A stretch of 64,000 nt of DNA from Lonicera japonica (GCA_021464415.1 CM038470.1:32354122-32418121); one strand, 5' to 3'; shown: positions 1 to 10,942, counted from the first letter of the stretch. Program-made: numbers and translations. Notes: generated by a model not told the origin, from the letters alone.

Positions 1-992
1 TTTAGCATCATTCTCTTCTATGTACGTACGTGTGTACAACCCATATATAATCATTTTTTTACACTATAGATTTGAATAGAATTAGCGAAACTATATCAAA
101 ACAAAAACTTCAAATTAACATAGAAAAAATAAAAGTTTAGCATGTACTAGCTAGAACATAAATTCTAGTGAGATTGTAGATTAAATTTTGTTGTAAAATT
201 TTAAATAAAATACAATTTTTGATTGTCAATGGATTTTCGATTGAATGTTGAACTCTACAAAATTATCATTATTGTGAATGTGCATTGTTGTGGGTTCTAT
301 GCAATTTTAAATCTAGCATAATAGGAGAAAATATGGATAGTCCTTTTTCTTTTTAAACTAATTTTTTGATAGGTAAAAGTTAAAACTAAGTTGTACCCAT
401 ACGGTTACAATTTTGAATTGAATGAAATTGTTATTATTTTAAATTTGTTGTTACATTTTATATGCAATTATAAAACTACAGCAACACGAAAGAAATGTAA
501 GTCATTTTACTTTACGGAACTTATTTCGCTGAGATTGCATTTGATAGGATTTATTTTCATGGAAAATGGTCCTTTTTAGCACAAGTGCCAACTTTTTTAG
601 AGTGTTTTATTACCCTTTTTTAAGGAAAACAAATTCTAGGAATCATCACGTGAACTTTTTTTCCTTGAAAAGATGGAAAATTAATTCTCATGGCTTCCCC
701 CACATAATTTATTTTAAAGAACGGTTGAAATAACATTTTCCTTGGAATTGAACATATTTGAATTGTTAAAATTCATTTCCATGCTAATTTCTTGTATATT
801 GCTATGAATATTTTGTGAATATTATAGACAAATTATTTGTCACCAAATGTTTATCTTGTATTGGATTTTGGTTTTAATAAACTCACCCCACTTATGGGGT
901 GAGTTTAAAGACTTTTAAACAAAGTAGTGGGGGAGAAAGCAAAGTGCGGTGAAAAGCTCAATTTAATTGGCGGGTGCATTTAAATTCACCCA
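1..992 (-). mobile_element. Partial long-terminal-inverted-repeat DNA element (left window edge)
   Basis: This AT-rich stretch has no credible ORF and is the reverse complement of most of 48541-49740. Its outer end, near 880-992, is the same ~100-bp terminal repeat that bounds the right copy (GGGTGATTTTAAATGCACC type in reverse, with internal CTCACCCC motifs). The other end lies outside the window. Long terminal repeats and lack of coding capacity suggest a non-autonomous Mutator-like element, but I found no target-site duplication, so the superfamily is inferred. Confidence 0.4.
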
Positions 993-999
993 TAAAAAC

Positions 1000-1702
1000 C
1001 ACCATTAAATTTGGGATTTTACTGCCAATTTTTTGGTTAACTATCACTGTTGTTCTAGCTATAATAAGATCAAATTGTATCCGTTTCAAGGGAAATACAT
1101 GAATCTATTTCTTCCAATTACTTCTCTCTTTTCGAACTTCTATTTCAATCACTTCAGGAGAGAATGACACAATTTCAAGAATTCTAAGTCCTCACAAAGC
1201 ACATATATTTTTCAATACAAGTGGTAGACTTGCAAAGCATATACTTGAAACCGTATTGTTTACAACATAGCTTATATAGTCAAGGGTCCATTTATAAATT
1301 TTCAAATATCATTATTATATGACTTCTTTTTTTTTGTTACGAGTTTATAGGTGTACTTATATTGTATGAATTTACAAAAATGCCCCAAAACAAAACTAAA
1401 GCCCCTCCAAAGTCAACACTCAGGACTAGTCTTGTATAAAAGATATAGTTTTTAACACAGCATTTTGTACAGATGATTATTTTTTGTTTCGCTATTAAAG
1501 ATGCCCATAGAAAACCACCACTATATTGGGGATTTTAGTATTGCCAATATTTTGGTTAAATATCATTGAAATAAGATCAAATTGTTTCCATATATTAAAG
1601 GGAAATATATGACTTCGTTTCTGCCAATTAAATCTTCAATTCCTCACAAAGCACATATACTTTTTAATACAAGTAGTAAACTTGCAAAGCACATACTTGA
1701 AA
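1000..1702. repeat. Diverged direct repeats, also present inverted at 48323-48540 and 60700-60980
   Basis: About 230 bp around 1000-1230 recurs in the same direction around 1500-1700. Both versions share ACCACCA..., 'attttggttaa', 'aataagatcaaattg' and 'cctcacaaagcacatata'. The reverse complement is found near 48323-48540 and 60700-60980. There is no convincing coding sequence; a 63-codon open frame here has no recognisable domain. It is best read as duplicated intergenic DNA. Confidence 0.55.
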
Positions 1703-2233
1703 CCTTATTATTGTTTACAAATCATAGTATATATAAAAAAAGTCGTGACAAACTCAATGAAAAATTCTATTAAAGATGCTCATAATATATGTAAAAAAAA
1801 AGTGGTTGTTCATTTGAGACTACTGACCCAACTTCATGGACCATGGGTGCACTAGCTCGTTATCCCTCCACTGTCAAGAGAGGGAGGTGTTCGTTGCTCT
1901 GTCAAGCCAAGCCTCACGCATTGCCCTCCACTTTAGGGACCAGTCAACTAATGCCTCCGCACAACCTTATTATTGTTTACAAATCATAGCTTATATATGG
2001 AACTAAAAAAAAGTCGTGACAAACTCAATGAAAAATTCTATTAAAGATGCTCAAATATATATAAAAAAAAAAGTGGTTGTTCAGTTGAGACTACTAACCC
2101 ACTTCATGGACCATGGGTGCACTAGCTCGTTATCCATCCCACTGTAAAGAGAGGAGGTGTTCGTTGTTCTGTCAAGCCAGCCTCACGCATTGCCCTCCAC
2201 TTTAGGGGCCAGTCAACAAATGCTTCCGCACAA
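1703..2233. repeat. Two-copy tandem duplication, ~262-bp unit
   Basis: Positions 1703-1964 are repeated at 1965 to about 2233 with small differences. Both copies run from 'ccttattattgtttac' through 'cttcatggaccatgggtgc' to 'tgccctccactttagg'. The inverted counterpart at about 60410-60680 carries the block once, so the doubling arose after the larger duplication, or one copy was lost on the right. Confidence 0.8.
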
Positions 2234-2485
2234 ATCACCTGGGCCAACTCTCAACTTGGAGCGGGCAAGCCAGAAACTGCAACACAAACGGACCAGCCAA
2301 ATCCGGTAGAACCACAGTCCAACCACTTCAAAGCCCTCACTTGAGTCACAAGCTTGCGTTGCCAAGCCCGGCGTACGTTCTTTCTCCCACTGAATATCTT
2401 AAATACCAAAAATTTCTTCTTGTTGGCCAATGTGGGAACAAGTATATATGCAGCAGAGTTATTGACTCTCTATGTAAAGAGAGGT

Positions 2486-2650
2486 GATTTTTGAAGACAT
2501 AAGAGCTGATATGCAAGGAGTGCATTTTGAGAGAGGCATGCCTGTGTTCTTTTTTGCTTTTGTGGTGTCGTTTCTTCCTGTTTTCCACCAAAAAATTCAT
2601 TTGTTCAAAGTGAAATATATTTCTCCCAGCGAAATTTACTTTTGAACTTC
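2486..2650 (+). pseudogene. LINE RNase H C-terminal remnant (short)
   Basis: A short plus-strand frame encodes a remnant (I-R-A-D-x-Q-G-V-H-F-E-R-G) matching the end of the better RNase H piece at 59500-59795. The catalytic part seen on the right is missing here. What follows is T-rich sequence like LINE 3' UTR. It is non-functional. Confidence 0.35.
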
Positions 2651-2796
2651 TTATACTTAGATGAAGACCACGTCTTATTCCTTTGTGAGAATAAGTGTTA
2701 GAGAAGCTAGCAGCTAGACTGCGTCGTAATCCTTTGTGAGAGGTCATATTCTCACATTAAAATAAGAAGTCTATTTATCATTTGAGACGAAGAATT

Positions 2797-3013
2797 GGTC
2801 CCCGTTTGACTCCAACTTCTTACTATATGTGGGACTTGTTATGAACTCATGGGTAAAACTTGCCCCTGAAAACTGACTTTTAAGGGAAGGTTGCTCATGG
2901 GTTTTATAATTTTACAACAGGTTCATTTGCCACTTAGGTTCGTTTAACTTGGGTGAAAGTGAAATATTAAGTTAAAAATTAATATTTCACTTTCACTGTG
3001 AACCAAACGGGGC
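2797..3013. mobile_element. Tourist-like MITE (PIF/Harbinger type), copy A
   Basis: The ends read GGTCCCCGTTTGACTCC and, in reverse complement, GGCCCCGTTTGGTTCACAG. This is the GGCC..GTTTGGTT type common in plant Tourist elements. It is about 217 bp with no ORF. The inverted counterpart is at 59096-59282. The target-site duplication is not clear. Confidence 0.5.
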
Positions 3014-3560
3014 CCCTTTTGATATGGGTGAAGATGAAACAGATTCCACTGAGACTCCCTCTAAACCATGGAAAGTCTGTGCGTTTACACAACCACAGAT
3101 GGACAAAGTGGCAGAAAACACACAACAACCAGCAATAGCAGATGCTCATGTCATACATCGTACTTCTGTAATCATTGCGGAAATTAACAATGATGCCACA
3201 ATTCCTCAGTAGTTTTTTCTCCTTTTTGAAGGGAGATATTGCTGGTTATGTTCCTCCCAGCCTTTAGCCTGAGCAGCAACAGTTTAGGCAGCTACACTTC
3301 ACAGTTCAACCGTTTATTTCTTGCAGAAACACTGTTCACAGTTTGTTAATTTGATTTGTTTAGCTTTGAATTGGTTAGTGGACTTGTAAGTTTAACTTTT
3401 AGTCCATCATCCAATTTTGCTCATTTCTCTGTGTTTTTTTTTTGGTTTCATGGCTTTGGAGATGGCCTTTGTTGTATCTCCCCCCTTTTTTTGTTATTTA
3501 TGTTGCTACTCTTCTGCCATAGATTGGGCAAAGAGGACTTTATAAAAAATAACTAGTTGA
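3014..3560 (+). mobile_element. LINE 3'-UTR-like sequence nested among MITE ends
   Basis: The stretch 3340-3555 is T-rich with 'ttggagatggcctttgttgtatctcccccc' phrasing split over the region, and ends near a short A-rich tract. Similar sequence occurs at 16060-16262 and inverted at 58420-58830. This resembles the untranslated 3' end of plant L1 LINEs. Small open frames here, including a 62-codon one at 3024, show no domain. Tourist-type TIR fragments flank it (AACCAAATGGG near 3597). Confidence 0.4.
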
Positions 3561-3618
3561 CATGAGTACAGTTGAAATTATCTCACTTTCATTGTGAACC
3601 AAATGGGAGCTTAAAGTA

Positions 3619-3819
3619 TTAAAGAAGAGTATTGTAAATCACGAGTTTAGTGTGAATATGATGGAGAACATATATTTCGCATAAAGCATCGAAATGGACA
3701 GGATCCAAATCGCATAGAGTTCCATCGATGTCAAATAGTGCTGCTTCAAGAGGAGCAAGGCAAGAGAGGGAAGAACATGTGCTGCTTCCACGCAGAGTAC
3801 TAATCAATTCAATAGCCAT
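3619..3819 (-). pseudogene. HAD-superfamily sugar-phosphatase (SGPP-like) exon 1, broken copy
   Basis: Reading on the minus strand from the ATG at 3819, the frame contains the HAD motif I block D-I-D-G-T-L-C-D followed by D-P-V-H-F-D-A-L-C. This matches the N-terminus of plant SGPP-type sugar phosphatases, cytosolic HAD hydrolases in which the first Asp of DxDGT forms the phospho-aspartate. Compared with the right copy at 58097-58252, about 45 bp covering the exon end and the splice donor are deleted. The frame therefore runs into intron sequence and stops. HAD motifs II-IV are absent, so this is a dead exon copy. Confidence 0.7.
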
Positions 3820-4159
3820 TACTACTTCATCTCAAATTAAAGGCTCGGACTGATTACTTGCAAATGCTACACGCAAGGTATTTTTTATTTATTTTTGCAA
3901 AGGAAACGTAATGACAAACTCATGATATACTTTTTACACAGCTAGCTTTCTCACATTTTGATGCATACTAATTTCACACAGAAAGTAGTCTTGTTGATTT
4001 CCGTATCACTTTTCATACAAACAAGACAACATTTTTTCTTACATGAAATACATTGAAAGAAATTTCTACTACATTGAGTTTTCAACCAACCAAGCACAAC
4101 AAAGATTTCTACTTTCCCTTTTCATATATCTCAAATAGACTTTATTTAATGCAAGATTG

Positions 4160-5255
4160 TTTATATGTAAAAATTCACATACGAATTGAAGCTTCTAACT
4201 CGAAACCAATTACAAGACACGTCATCTTATAGAATTCCGGTGTGGGATTTTATACTCTCAACACGCTTTTCATAAGCTTAATCAAGAGACTAGCATTTTG
4301 GAGGTATAGGAAGAAAAATTTTGTTCAAGTATCGTGGCAGCTAAGATCTGAGTGAAATGTATGTTCTTATGTTACACTTTTATTGAACATATCTATGGAA
4401 AAAGCCTTTTTTGGTTGAGGAGTCATCAAGTATCGCTTTAGTTTTCATTGGTCTAGGTATAATTTACGTTAACAGAGTCTTATGAAATTTTAAGTCGAAC
4501 GGTTACCGCCCTTTTCTTTTAGCTTGAAGTGACTTACAATCTGAAATTGTTGGACTATTTTGCCATAATTTCATATTACCCGATTTCACAATATCCCAAA
4601 TTCCTGCACTCAAATTTCAAGCTGTCAAGGGCTAGGTTCCATGGTGAAGGCAAGGACTGTTGAATATTTTGTTCTTGCTTGGCTTCGTTTTCTCTTTGTA
4701 AATCTGAGCTACAATAAGCATTATATCTACACAATATTCCGGGAAAAAGGAAGCAAGTATAGATTACTTAGCAAGCGCACATATATTGATGAAATCTAAC
4801 CTGATACTGTGCACAAATAATTTCTTCAATTCACAAGCTCCAATAACCAGTGAAATTAGAAACAATTAGAATTGTTATATTATTATAAAAGCTAAAAGTG
4901 ATGAGCAGGAATTTGAGTGGGATAAAAATCCATACCTAAAGTCCAAATAGAGTACGATTTAAACCGGGAAACAATAAGATTACGATTTATTCTTTACTAA
5001 TTGATAAAACTTCAAATCCACCCCCCTGGCCTCATTTACATTTCCATAATTAGTATAGATGTAAGATGTTTCTTGTTGTGATATATGAAATAAAGCAATT
5101 CATAAGACCGTCTTTCCCCTTGAATCAGTTTTTTTTCTCAAGAAGAGATTGTTTGCTATGAAATGAAATAGCATTGTAATCCATCAAATTGTTTAGGGGG
5201 TTTCTCATTCCTCCACAAGGTAACTGTTAATTCCAGCTAAAAAACATATAAAACA
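4160..5255 (-). repeat. Conserved flank upstream of the HAD exon, three-copy block
   Basis: This region is the reverse complement of 34760-35900, and its lower part (4160-4530) also mirrors 57400-57780. The segment 5050-5230 recurs at 13390-13560. Shared phrases include 'aagtgtcaca', 'cactcagatcttagctgcca' and 'gaatttgagtgggataaaaa'. There is no coding frame. It may include the ancestral promoter and upstream intergenic DNA of the HAD gene, which is inference from position. Confidence 0.6.
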
Positions 5256-6010
5256 TTGTTTGTATTTTGGGCATACCTTTCTTTTAAAACTCCGATTTGG
5301 ATGATCTTTATATCAGCAGAAAGAGGACTTGAGGACCTACAATAACTTTTCTCTTTAGAGTTTCTCCAAATTATGAACGAAAAATACCAGTAATTCACTG
5401 AAGATAGCGGTCTGCCAAGTTAATGCAAATTCGGATATGAGTAGATTGGTTAGTTGGCTTACTTTGCGCTCCGTTATGACCGATAAGGAGACAGAATTTG
5501 GTTTCAGTCAAACAACAAAGTTGTAGAGGGAAAGAAATCTATCCAAAGGTTCAAATAGTGACTAATTTGGACATCGGATGAGAAAGTTATGGCTTTTCAA
5601 AGTTGGCCAAAAACTCATTTCGCCAAAAATTCAATTATCACCTTTAGCCCACCAAATCCAACCACGGCCATCTGAAATGCATTGCGACCATGCCCGCATA
5701 TGTAATATGATTAATATGACTTGCAGGAAGTGTCCGGCTCATAAAAATATTCCCACAACCAAATTCGACTACCCAAAGCTACGATTAAAGGTAAAACACA
5801 ACTAAGGAGCGATTAAAACCTATATTTTAATAAGGACCACCCTAATAGCAAAACGATCATTCGGGCAGATGTAATTAAGCTATTGAAAGCTGCTCGTGGT
5901 GTCGAAACCGCAAAATTTCACTCGGAACTAAAATACTAATCAAAGCGACATTATTCAATAAATAAAGCTTAGGAAGAAAAATTAACGGATAAACTAAACA
6001 CGAGGGGATA
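5256..6010 (+). mobile_element. 3' fragment of a TGTGACG...GTTACA-type long LTR
   Basis: This matches the last ~750 bp of the solo LTR at 36390-39725. Shared sequence includes 'tttgggcata', 'aactccgatttgg', 'gaaaaataccagtaattc', 'cgccaaaa' and 'aaactaaacacgagg'. The 5' end is truncated at about 5256, and the terminal GGTGTTACA is altered to 'gaggggata'. There is no coding content. A 75-codon frame at 5578 is an accidental reading of the LTR, since the same frame appears in other copies. Confidence 0.75.
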
Positions 6011-6046
6011 AACAAGTGGGAGCTTGCTATCTTCTTATTCATTCTA

Positions 6047-6146
6047 NNNNNNNNNNNNNNNNNNNNNNNNNNNNNNNNNNNNNNNNNNNNNNNNNNNNNN
6101 NNNNNNNNNNNNNNNNNNNNNNNNNNNNNNNNNNNNNNNNNNNNNN
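6047..6146. other. Assembly gap, 100 N
   Basis: Exactly 100 Ns, the conventional placeholder for a gap of unknown size. The sequence just before it ('gcttgctatcttcttattcattcta') recurs next to the U2 genes at about 11380-11410 and 43080-43105. The missing part therefore begins inside the U2-flanking repeat. Adjacency across the gap should not be trusted. Confidence 0.99.
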
Positions 6147-7039
6147 TTTTCTTTTTTTTTTTAGAAAATGAATTTTTCGGATAATATTTTCTATACTATT
6201 AGAAGAATTTGTCTTTATGAGAAGGCAGGACTCCTTCTCCCTAGACCTTTATTTCAAATAGAAATTCTTCAAAAAATTGAAGACCAAAATTCAAAGATAA
6301 AAAGTCTTTGAATCAATATAGTCAAAATTTAAATGATCATGAAGTAATTCCAAAAATCCATCTTTATGCAGAAGATGATCTTTAGAATACTGAAACAATT
6401 GATTGGTGACTTGTGAACCACATTATGTTCCCCAGTAGTCTTTCTTGTAACCTTACTAAGTTACCTATGATGATCAAATCCATGATCTATCATGTGGTAC
6501 ATAAACATAAATATAATAGAATGTTATCTTTTCATATTACAAGTTCTATTGGATGGCGGTTTAGAGAAAAATTCTACCAGCCATACCAAATTTGGGAGCT
6601 CTGAGCCACAAAGCAATCAGAATACCAATGGTTTGAAAATGATATGTATTCCGGAACCCCCATAGACGAACTTAATATTTGAAATTATTTTTTAAGAAAT
6701 TTAATACATATTTCTACAACAGCCAAACAGCTGTATCCAACGGTTCATCCGTATCCTAATTATTACAAAACCATGGTAACAGATGGAAGAAGACTTTTTA
6801 TAACTGATTTAAACTCTACTTATCAAGTCTCCCATGAACAAATGCTTGAGGTGAAAACCTTTTTAGAAAATCTAAAGGATAAAAATCATTTAGATGTTCC
6901 ATATGATCTATTGATGGAGGCCGAGGAATTGGAGAATCAAATCCAAAGCAATGCTTTCGGCTCAAATTCAAGTCCTATTGATAGCCTGTCATTGGACTCT
7001 ATAGGAGAAGGTAACCTCATTAACCAAATGGAGGGTTAG
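6147..7039 (+). pseudogene. Decayed coding remnant, possibly from an endogenous pararetrovirus
   Basis: Several short plus-strand frames follow one another across this stretch, interrupted by stops and frame changes. The longest is 6773-7039 (88 codons, acidic C-terminal half). Frames before it carry on the same apparent protein-like composition but are closed by in-frame stops near 6604 and 6684. I cannot assign a domain. What suggests a caulimovirid-type remnant is the context: a 3'-terminal ORF followed by an intergenic region with an as-1-like element, a TATA box and a polyadenylation signal (7048-7464). It is non-functional as it stands. A decayed host gene is the alternative. Confidence 0.4.
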
Positions 7040-7047
7040 AAGAAAAA

Positions 7048-7464
7048 CGTCATCCGTGACGTCAAAGAATTTGTCACCTACTGACCGACTGCACAACCAA
7101 TCCAGCACACGACAGGTGTAGAAGGTCTAGAAGGTGGTGGAGGAATCCCGAATAGAGATGTTCGTAGATAGTAGACAGCTGTGCGGACAAAAATTAAAGA
7201 GTCAATGTATAATTATTGTATAATTACTTTATGTAACTTTCGATGAATAGTAGAGCTACTATTCATTAACTTTTTAAATAGTGTAGCTACTATTCATTAA
7301 CTTTTAAATAGTGTTTTACTTTTTATAGTAGTAACAATTAGTCTCAATGGTTACTTCTCTCCGCTATAAAAGGAGATGTTAGTGTGGTTTGTGCGGATCA
7401 TCTGAAATGTAAAAATTTTCCTCTCCTTTCTAAAAAACTGTGTAACTACAAAAAGAAAAATAAA
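7048..7464 (+). promoter_or_regulatory. Promoter-like region: as-1-like TGACG pair, TATA box, AATAAA
   Basis: CGTCATCCGTGACGTCA at 7048-7064 is, on the minus strand, close to the paired TGACG layout of the as-1 element of caulimovirus and T-DNA promoters. A TATAAAAGG box lies at 7365-7373 and AATAAA at 7459-7464. 'gtagctactattcattaac' occurs twice at 7250-7305. TATA followed within ~100 bp by AATAAA fits the short terminal redundancy of pararetroviral transcripts. The assignment is inference. Confidence 0.45.
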
Positions 7465-7494
7465 GAGTTAAATATATGTTCGTGGCGTAGCTTT

Positions 7495-7550
7495 GTACCA
7501 CATCGGTGCGAGAAGAATGAATGCTGCGCAGTACCTCGATGTATGAAAGG
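7495..7550 (+). promoter_or_regulatory. Degenerate snRNA promoter (USE + TATA-like) of the U2 copy at 7575
   Basis: GTACCACATCG at 7495-7505 is one base from the plant USE (RTCCCACATCG). A weak TATGAAAG lies at 7542, ~33 bp before the RNA start. The spacing is like the other snRNA copies. The same altered USE is found at 62937-62947, linking these two U2 copies. Confidence 0.55.
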
Positions 7551-7574
7551 AAGACGATGCGGACAACTAAAAGC

Positions 7575-7757
7575 ATACCTTTTTCGGCCTTTTGGCTAAA
7601 ATTAAGTGTAGTATCTGTTTTATTTATATGTGGCCATTGGCTACAAGATATTAAATTATTTTTTTTCCAGGGGGACAGCCCAGCCAATAGCTTGCTATTG
7701 GGGTCCTCAAGCGTTGCCTTTGTGTTGCACTATATTCATTGTCTAGCGCACCCCTCC
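7575..7757 (+). pseudogene. U2 snRNA pseudogene
   Basis: It starts ATACCTTTTTCGGCC and keeps the branch-point-recognition segment GTAGTATC and the 3' end GCGCACCCC. Compared with the copy at 43709, about a dozen bases are missing after 'gtatctgtt' (the TTATCAGTTTAATATC region). Stem I is mutated and several stems carry substitutions. It is about 183 nt versus ~196 for plant U2, so probably not functional. Confidence 0.85.
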
Positions 7758-8295
7758 AAATCAAATATGTTCAGTTGTTTGTTATATTTGGGAATATTTT
7801 TGTCATATTACTTTCTTGCGAATAATTTATGTTTATTTTTCACTCTAAAGATACAAACCAACTAAAACAAACTATCTTTGCTAACTTCAATATATGCTTG
7901 AAACGGGAAAATCCCCTTTCAAATTAACTGGCACTCCTGAGAAATTAAATCTGAGCTATATAACCAAAGAGAATCTTTAGTCGAGAAATTAAATTGAGAC
8001 CAGAGAATCTTAGTCATCTGTTAAACTAGTACAACTTATTTGTCTTGATTGAAGAGAACGTTTGTTTCTCAACATCGGAAATGATGAGGTTCTTAACTGG
8101 ATGGAGATATTCATGTTAAATTGATATGATCGAAAGTACGTACCACTTCTGCATTAAGTACAAGCGTTTCCTTTTGAAGGAATATTTTGTTTGTTCTATA
8201 TACTTTTATACTATTAGACAAAGAGAATCACATATACGCTAGCAAACTCATGTGAGACAAAAATGAGAAAGATTACATTTGATTGCCCTTTAAGA
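7758..8295. other. Intergenic; upper part duplicated on the right arm
   Basis: AT-rich sequence with no recognised gene. From about 8090 onward it is the reverse complement of 62350-62560. A 114-codon frame at 7521-7865 runs through the U2 copy and is not a gene. Confidence 0.5.
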
Positions 8296-8398
8296 ATGGT
8301 GATTTTAAATGTACCCACATAATTAATCTTTTCACCCACTAAAATTTATATAACTCTTATAGTTTCAACCTAAAAATCCCTGTAAATCACCCCAGTGC
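8296..8398 (+). mobile_element. Single terminal repeat of the long-TIR element family
   Basis: About 100 bp starting 'ggtgattttaaatgtaccc' and ending 'gtaaatcacccc'. It matches the terminal repeats at 48541-48640 and 49640-49740 and is mirrored at 62245-62340. I see no second end nearby, so this is a relic. The following 8399-8884 has no recognised feature except duplication on the right arm. Confidence 0.45.
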
Positions 8399-8884
8399 CT
8401 TTTTCTTAGTCTGTCGCTATTGCTGTCTTTTTATTTTCTTATCCTACTTTCTTCTTTCTATTCTTTTCCCAAGTTATTTCTCTTCAATTCTCTCCACTTC
8501 CCTTATTTTCCCAATGCTTGAACTATGTTATTTCCTTTCTTTTAAGCAAAACTCCATTGAAATCAAAGACCTATTAAGCACCAAAATTTAGTTAATCCCA
8601 CCTACTGGGTTTTGCATAAAACAGAGGGAGAAAGCCATTATATATGACAGAACAATTCACTCATTGAATTTTTAAATTTTTAGGGATGGAGTTTTGAGTT
8701 TGTATGAGTGTTCAATGCAAATATGAGGCACCAGTTCCACGATTTTCTTGGAGAAGTTATTTCATTCATAACTAGAGCTTGAAGTTCCAAAGACTAGTTC
8801 ATTGATTTTCTTGGAGAAAGTTATTTCATTAATAACTATAGACCTTTAGTCACGTGTTTATGTATTGTCAGTTGACCTTATATG

Positions 8885-9390
8885 CAGTGGCAAAGCAAAA
8901 GAATCCAGGGTGTTGTTTGGGGGGGGGTGGGGGCGGTTGGGGGGAATTCAAATCACACACAAAAACATATTTAAAGCAATAAATTTTAATGCAAACTCAA
9001 ATAGCATTAGTAGTTAATATTTCATACAACTCAAAGTCTCAAAATACTCAATGTGAAATAAATTATACTTAATATTAAAAAGTAGATCTATAAGTTGTGA
9101 GAAAAAATGAGTACAAAAACATTTTTTCGAACCGACCGTTTTGAGAGTAATTTTAAGTAGGACCTCATCACTCGGTTGTGAAGAGTTATTATATATTTCA
9201 TATTCTCTCCTCCGTGAGGAACATCGAAAATTGTATATTTGTTTGCTCACTTTTGTTATGAGGTGAATGATAAATTGTCACCCAAAGTGTGCTACTTGGA
9301 TGGAAAAATGGAATGGAAGAATAGGAAAAAGGAACTCCCACATGGAAACTTTATTGAAAAATTAATGGGTTTATAACGGATTACCTCTTT
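8885..9390 (-). mobile_element. hAT-derived non-autonomous element, truncated
   Basis: It starts CAGTGGCAAAGC, a typical hAT end, followed by a G-rich stretch (8918-8943). It shares its interior with the complete element at 10214-10711, in inverse orientation, and with 61281-61820. The far end is cut off near 9390, where LTR sequence begins. The 78-codon minus frame at 9014-9250 has no recognised domain. Confidence 0.6.
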
Positions 9391-10150
9391 CCTGCAAGTC
9401 ATATTACATAGTGGACCTCACTTTGTGATTTTTTATATCCGGACACTTCCTGCAAGTCATATTATTATCATATTACATAGCTGGGCACGGTTGCAAATCA
9501 TTTTGGATGGCGGTGGTTGTTGGATTTGGTGTCAGGAAAAGGTGATAATTGAGTTTTTGGCGAAATGTGTATTTGGCAAAACTTTGAAAGGCCATAACTT
9601 TCTCATCCGATGTCCAAATTAGTCATTGTTAAAACCTTTGGATGGATTTCTTTCATGTCTACATCTTTTGTGTTTTGAACGAAACCCAGTTTTGGCTCCT
9701 TATTGGTCATAACAGAGAGCAAAGTAGCCAATTAACCAATCTACTCATATCCGAATTTGCAGTGATTTGGCAGACCGCTATCTTCAATGAATTTCTGGTA
9801 TTTTTCCATTCAGAATTTGGATAAACTCAAGGAGAAGATTTGTAGATCTACGAGTCTTCTTTTTGTTGATATAAAGATCATCCAAATCGGAGTTTCGAGT
9901 GAAAAGTTATGCCCAAAATACGAATAGTGCGCCAGAAATATTTGGCCAATCGGGTTGACCCAACCCAACTCGTTCTCACCCAATTTTTAACACCCTAAAA
10001 CCCCTAAATATGTCCCATTTCGAGCATAACTACTATCACACACTTGAGAGCTCATTTGTGGAAATTTTGGGATGCAAACCTAGGTGCCTAATGTGAATAC
10101 TCAAACTTTCAACCATTGGGCTTAAGCCTAGATCATTTTCCTGTGTTGGT
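9391..10150 (-). mobile_element. Internal fragment of the long LTR family, inverted
   Basis: This matches the 3' third of the solo LTR at 36390-39725 in reverse complement. Shared sequence includes 'gtccggacacttcctgcaagtc', split by indels, 'gcaaagtaagccaattaacca', 'ccaaatcggagtttcgag', 'gttatgcccaaaata' and 'gggttgaccca'. Both ends are truncated. No coding frame is supported. Confidence 0.75.
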
Positions 10151-10205
10151 TTCTTATACTACTTTTTGTCACGATTAATAAAACTAGCCTAGATGAAGGT
10201 CCTGA

Positions 10206-10719
10206 CACATAGGCAAGGGCGGACGCAAGTAGGGGCAAGGGGGCAATCGCCTCTCCTTGGATTGGAAATTTTTTATACTACATATGGCAGTATTTTTAGA
10301 AAAAAAAAAATTTATAGGGACCTATGTGTATAACTTGAAACTTTAGGTATTTAAGCGTGCATATATTGGATTTAATAAGAGGTGATCCTTATAAACCCAT
10401 TAATTTTTGAACAAAGTTTCTATGTGGGATTTCCTTTTTTTTCCATCTCAAGTAGCATACTTTGTTTGGAGACAATTTCTCATTCACCTCACAACTGTTT
10501 TGAACAAACAATTATACAATTTCGATATACTCATGAAGGAGAATATGAATCTATAATAACCTTTCACAAATGAGTGCGTGGTCCTACTCAAAATTTTTAT
10601 TACTTTAAATATGTTTCAAAATTTTTATTACTTTAAATATGTTTTTGTGTACTTTGAATTAATCCACCCCCCGCCCACACCCCCTTGGATAAATTCCAGA
10701 CTCTGCCTCTGCACATAGG
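10206..10719 (+). mobile_element. hAT-type MITE with perfect 8-bp target-site duplication
   Basis: The direct repeat CACATAGG is at 10206-10213 and again at 10712-10719. Between them lies a 498-bp element whose ends read CAAGGGCGGACGC and, in reverse complement, CAGAGGCAGAGTC. The 8-bp duplication and CA-rG-GGCGGA ends are hAT hallmarks. There is no transposase frame, so it is non-autonomous. Related truncated copies lie at 8885-9390 and 61281-61820, with an internal piece at 41980-42215. Confidence 0.8.
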
Positions 10720-10942
10720 ATCAACTGAAATAACTTTCTCAAGAAAATCATGAAACTTCAGGCAAAGCTCTATGGGGTGAGCTCTCACTATCCAAAGACT
10801 GTTAAAAAAGAACACATTTGTTTTGATCAATCAAGAACAAGTACCTTTTTATGAATTTCGAAATTAGGCTTCAACAAAAACTAAACTTCAATTTGGTGGG
10901 ATGCATCAGGTTGGCATGAGGAACCAAATAACTGAGCTTTGG

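Larger units (their letters stand above)
1430..5255 (+). repeat. Left arm of a large diverged inverted duplication
   Basis: Landmarks here recur in reverse complement and reversed order at about 57400-61045. They are the tandem block, the LINE end near 2490-3560, the Tourist-like MITE at 2797, the HAD exon at 3619-3819 and its upstream region. The arms differ by many substitutions and indels, so the duplication is old. Positions 2234-2485 pair with about 60155-60420 and hold no recognised gene. Confidence 0.8.

Noticed and set aside
2346..2747. 133-codon minus-strand open frame
   Set aside because: Lies in duplicated non-coding and LINE-end sequence, is not conserved as a frame in the right arm, and has no domain.
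7521..7865. 114-codon open frame
   Set aside because: Runs straight through a U2 snRNA pseudogene; hydrophobic composition comes from T-rich DNA.
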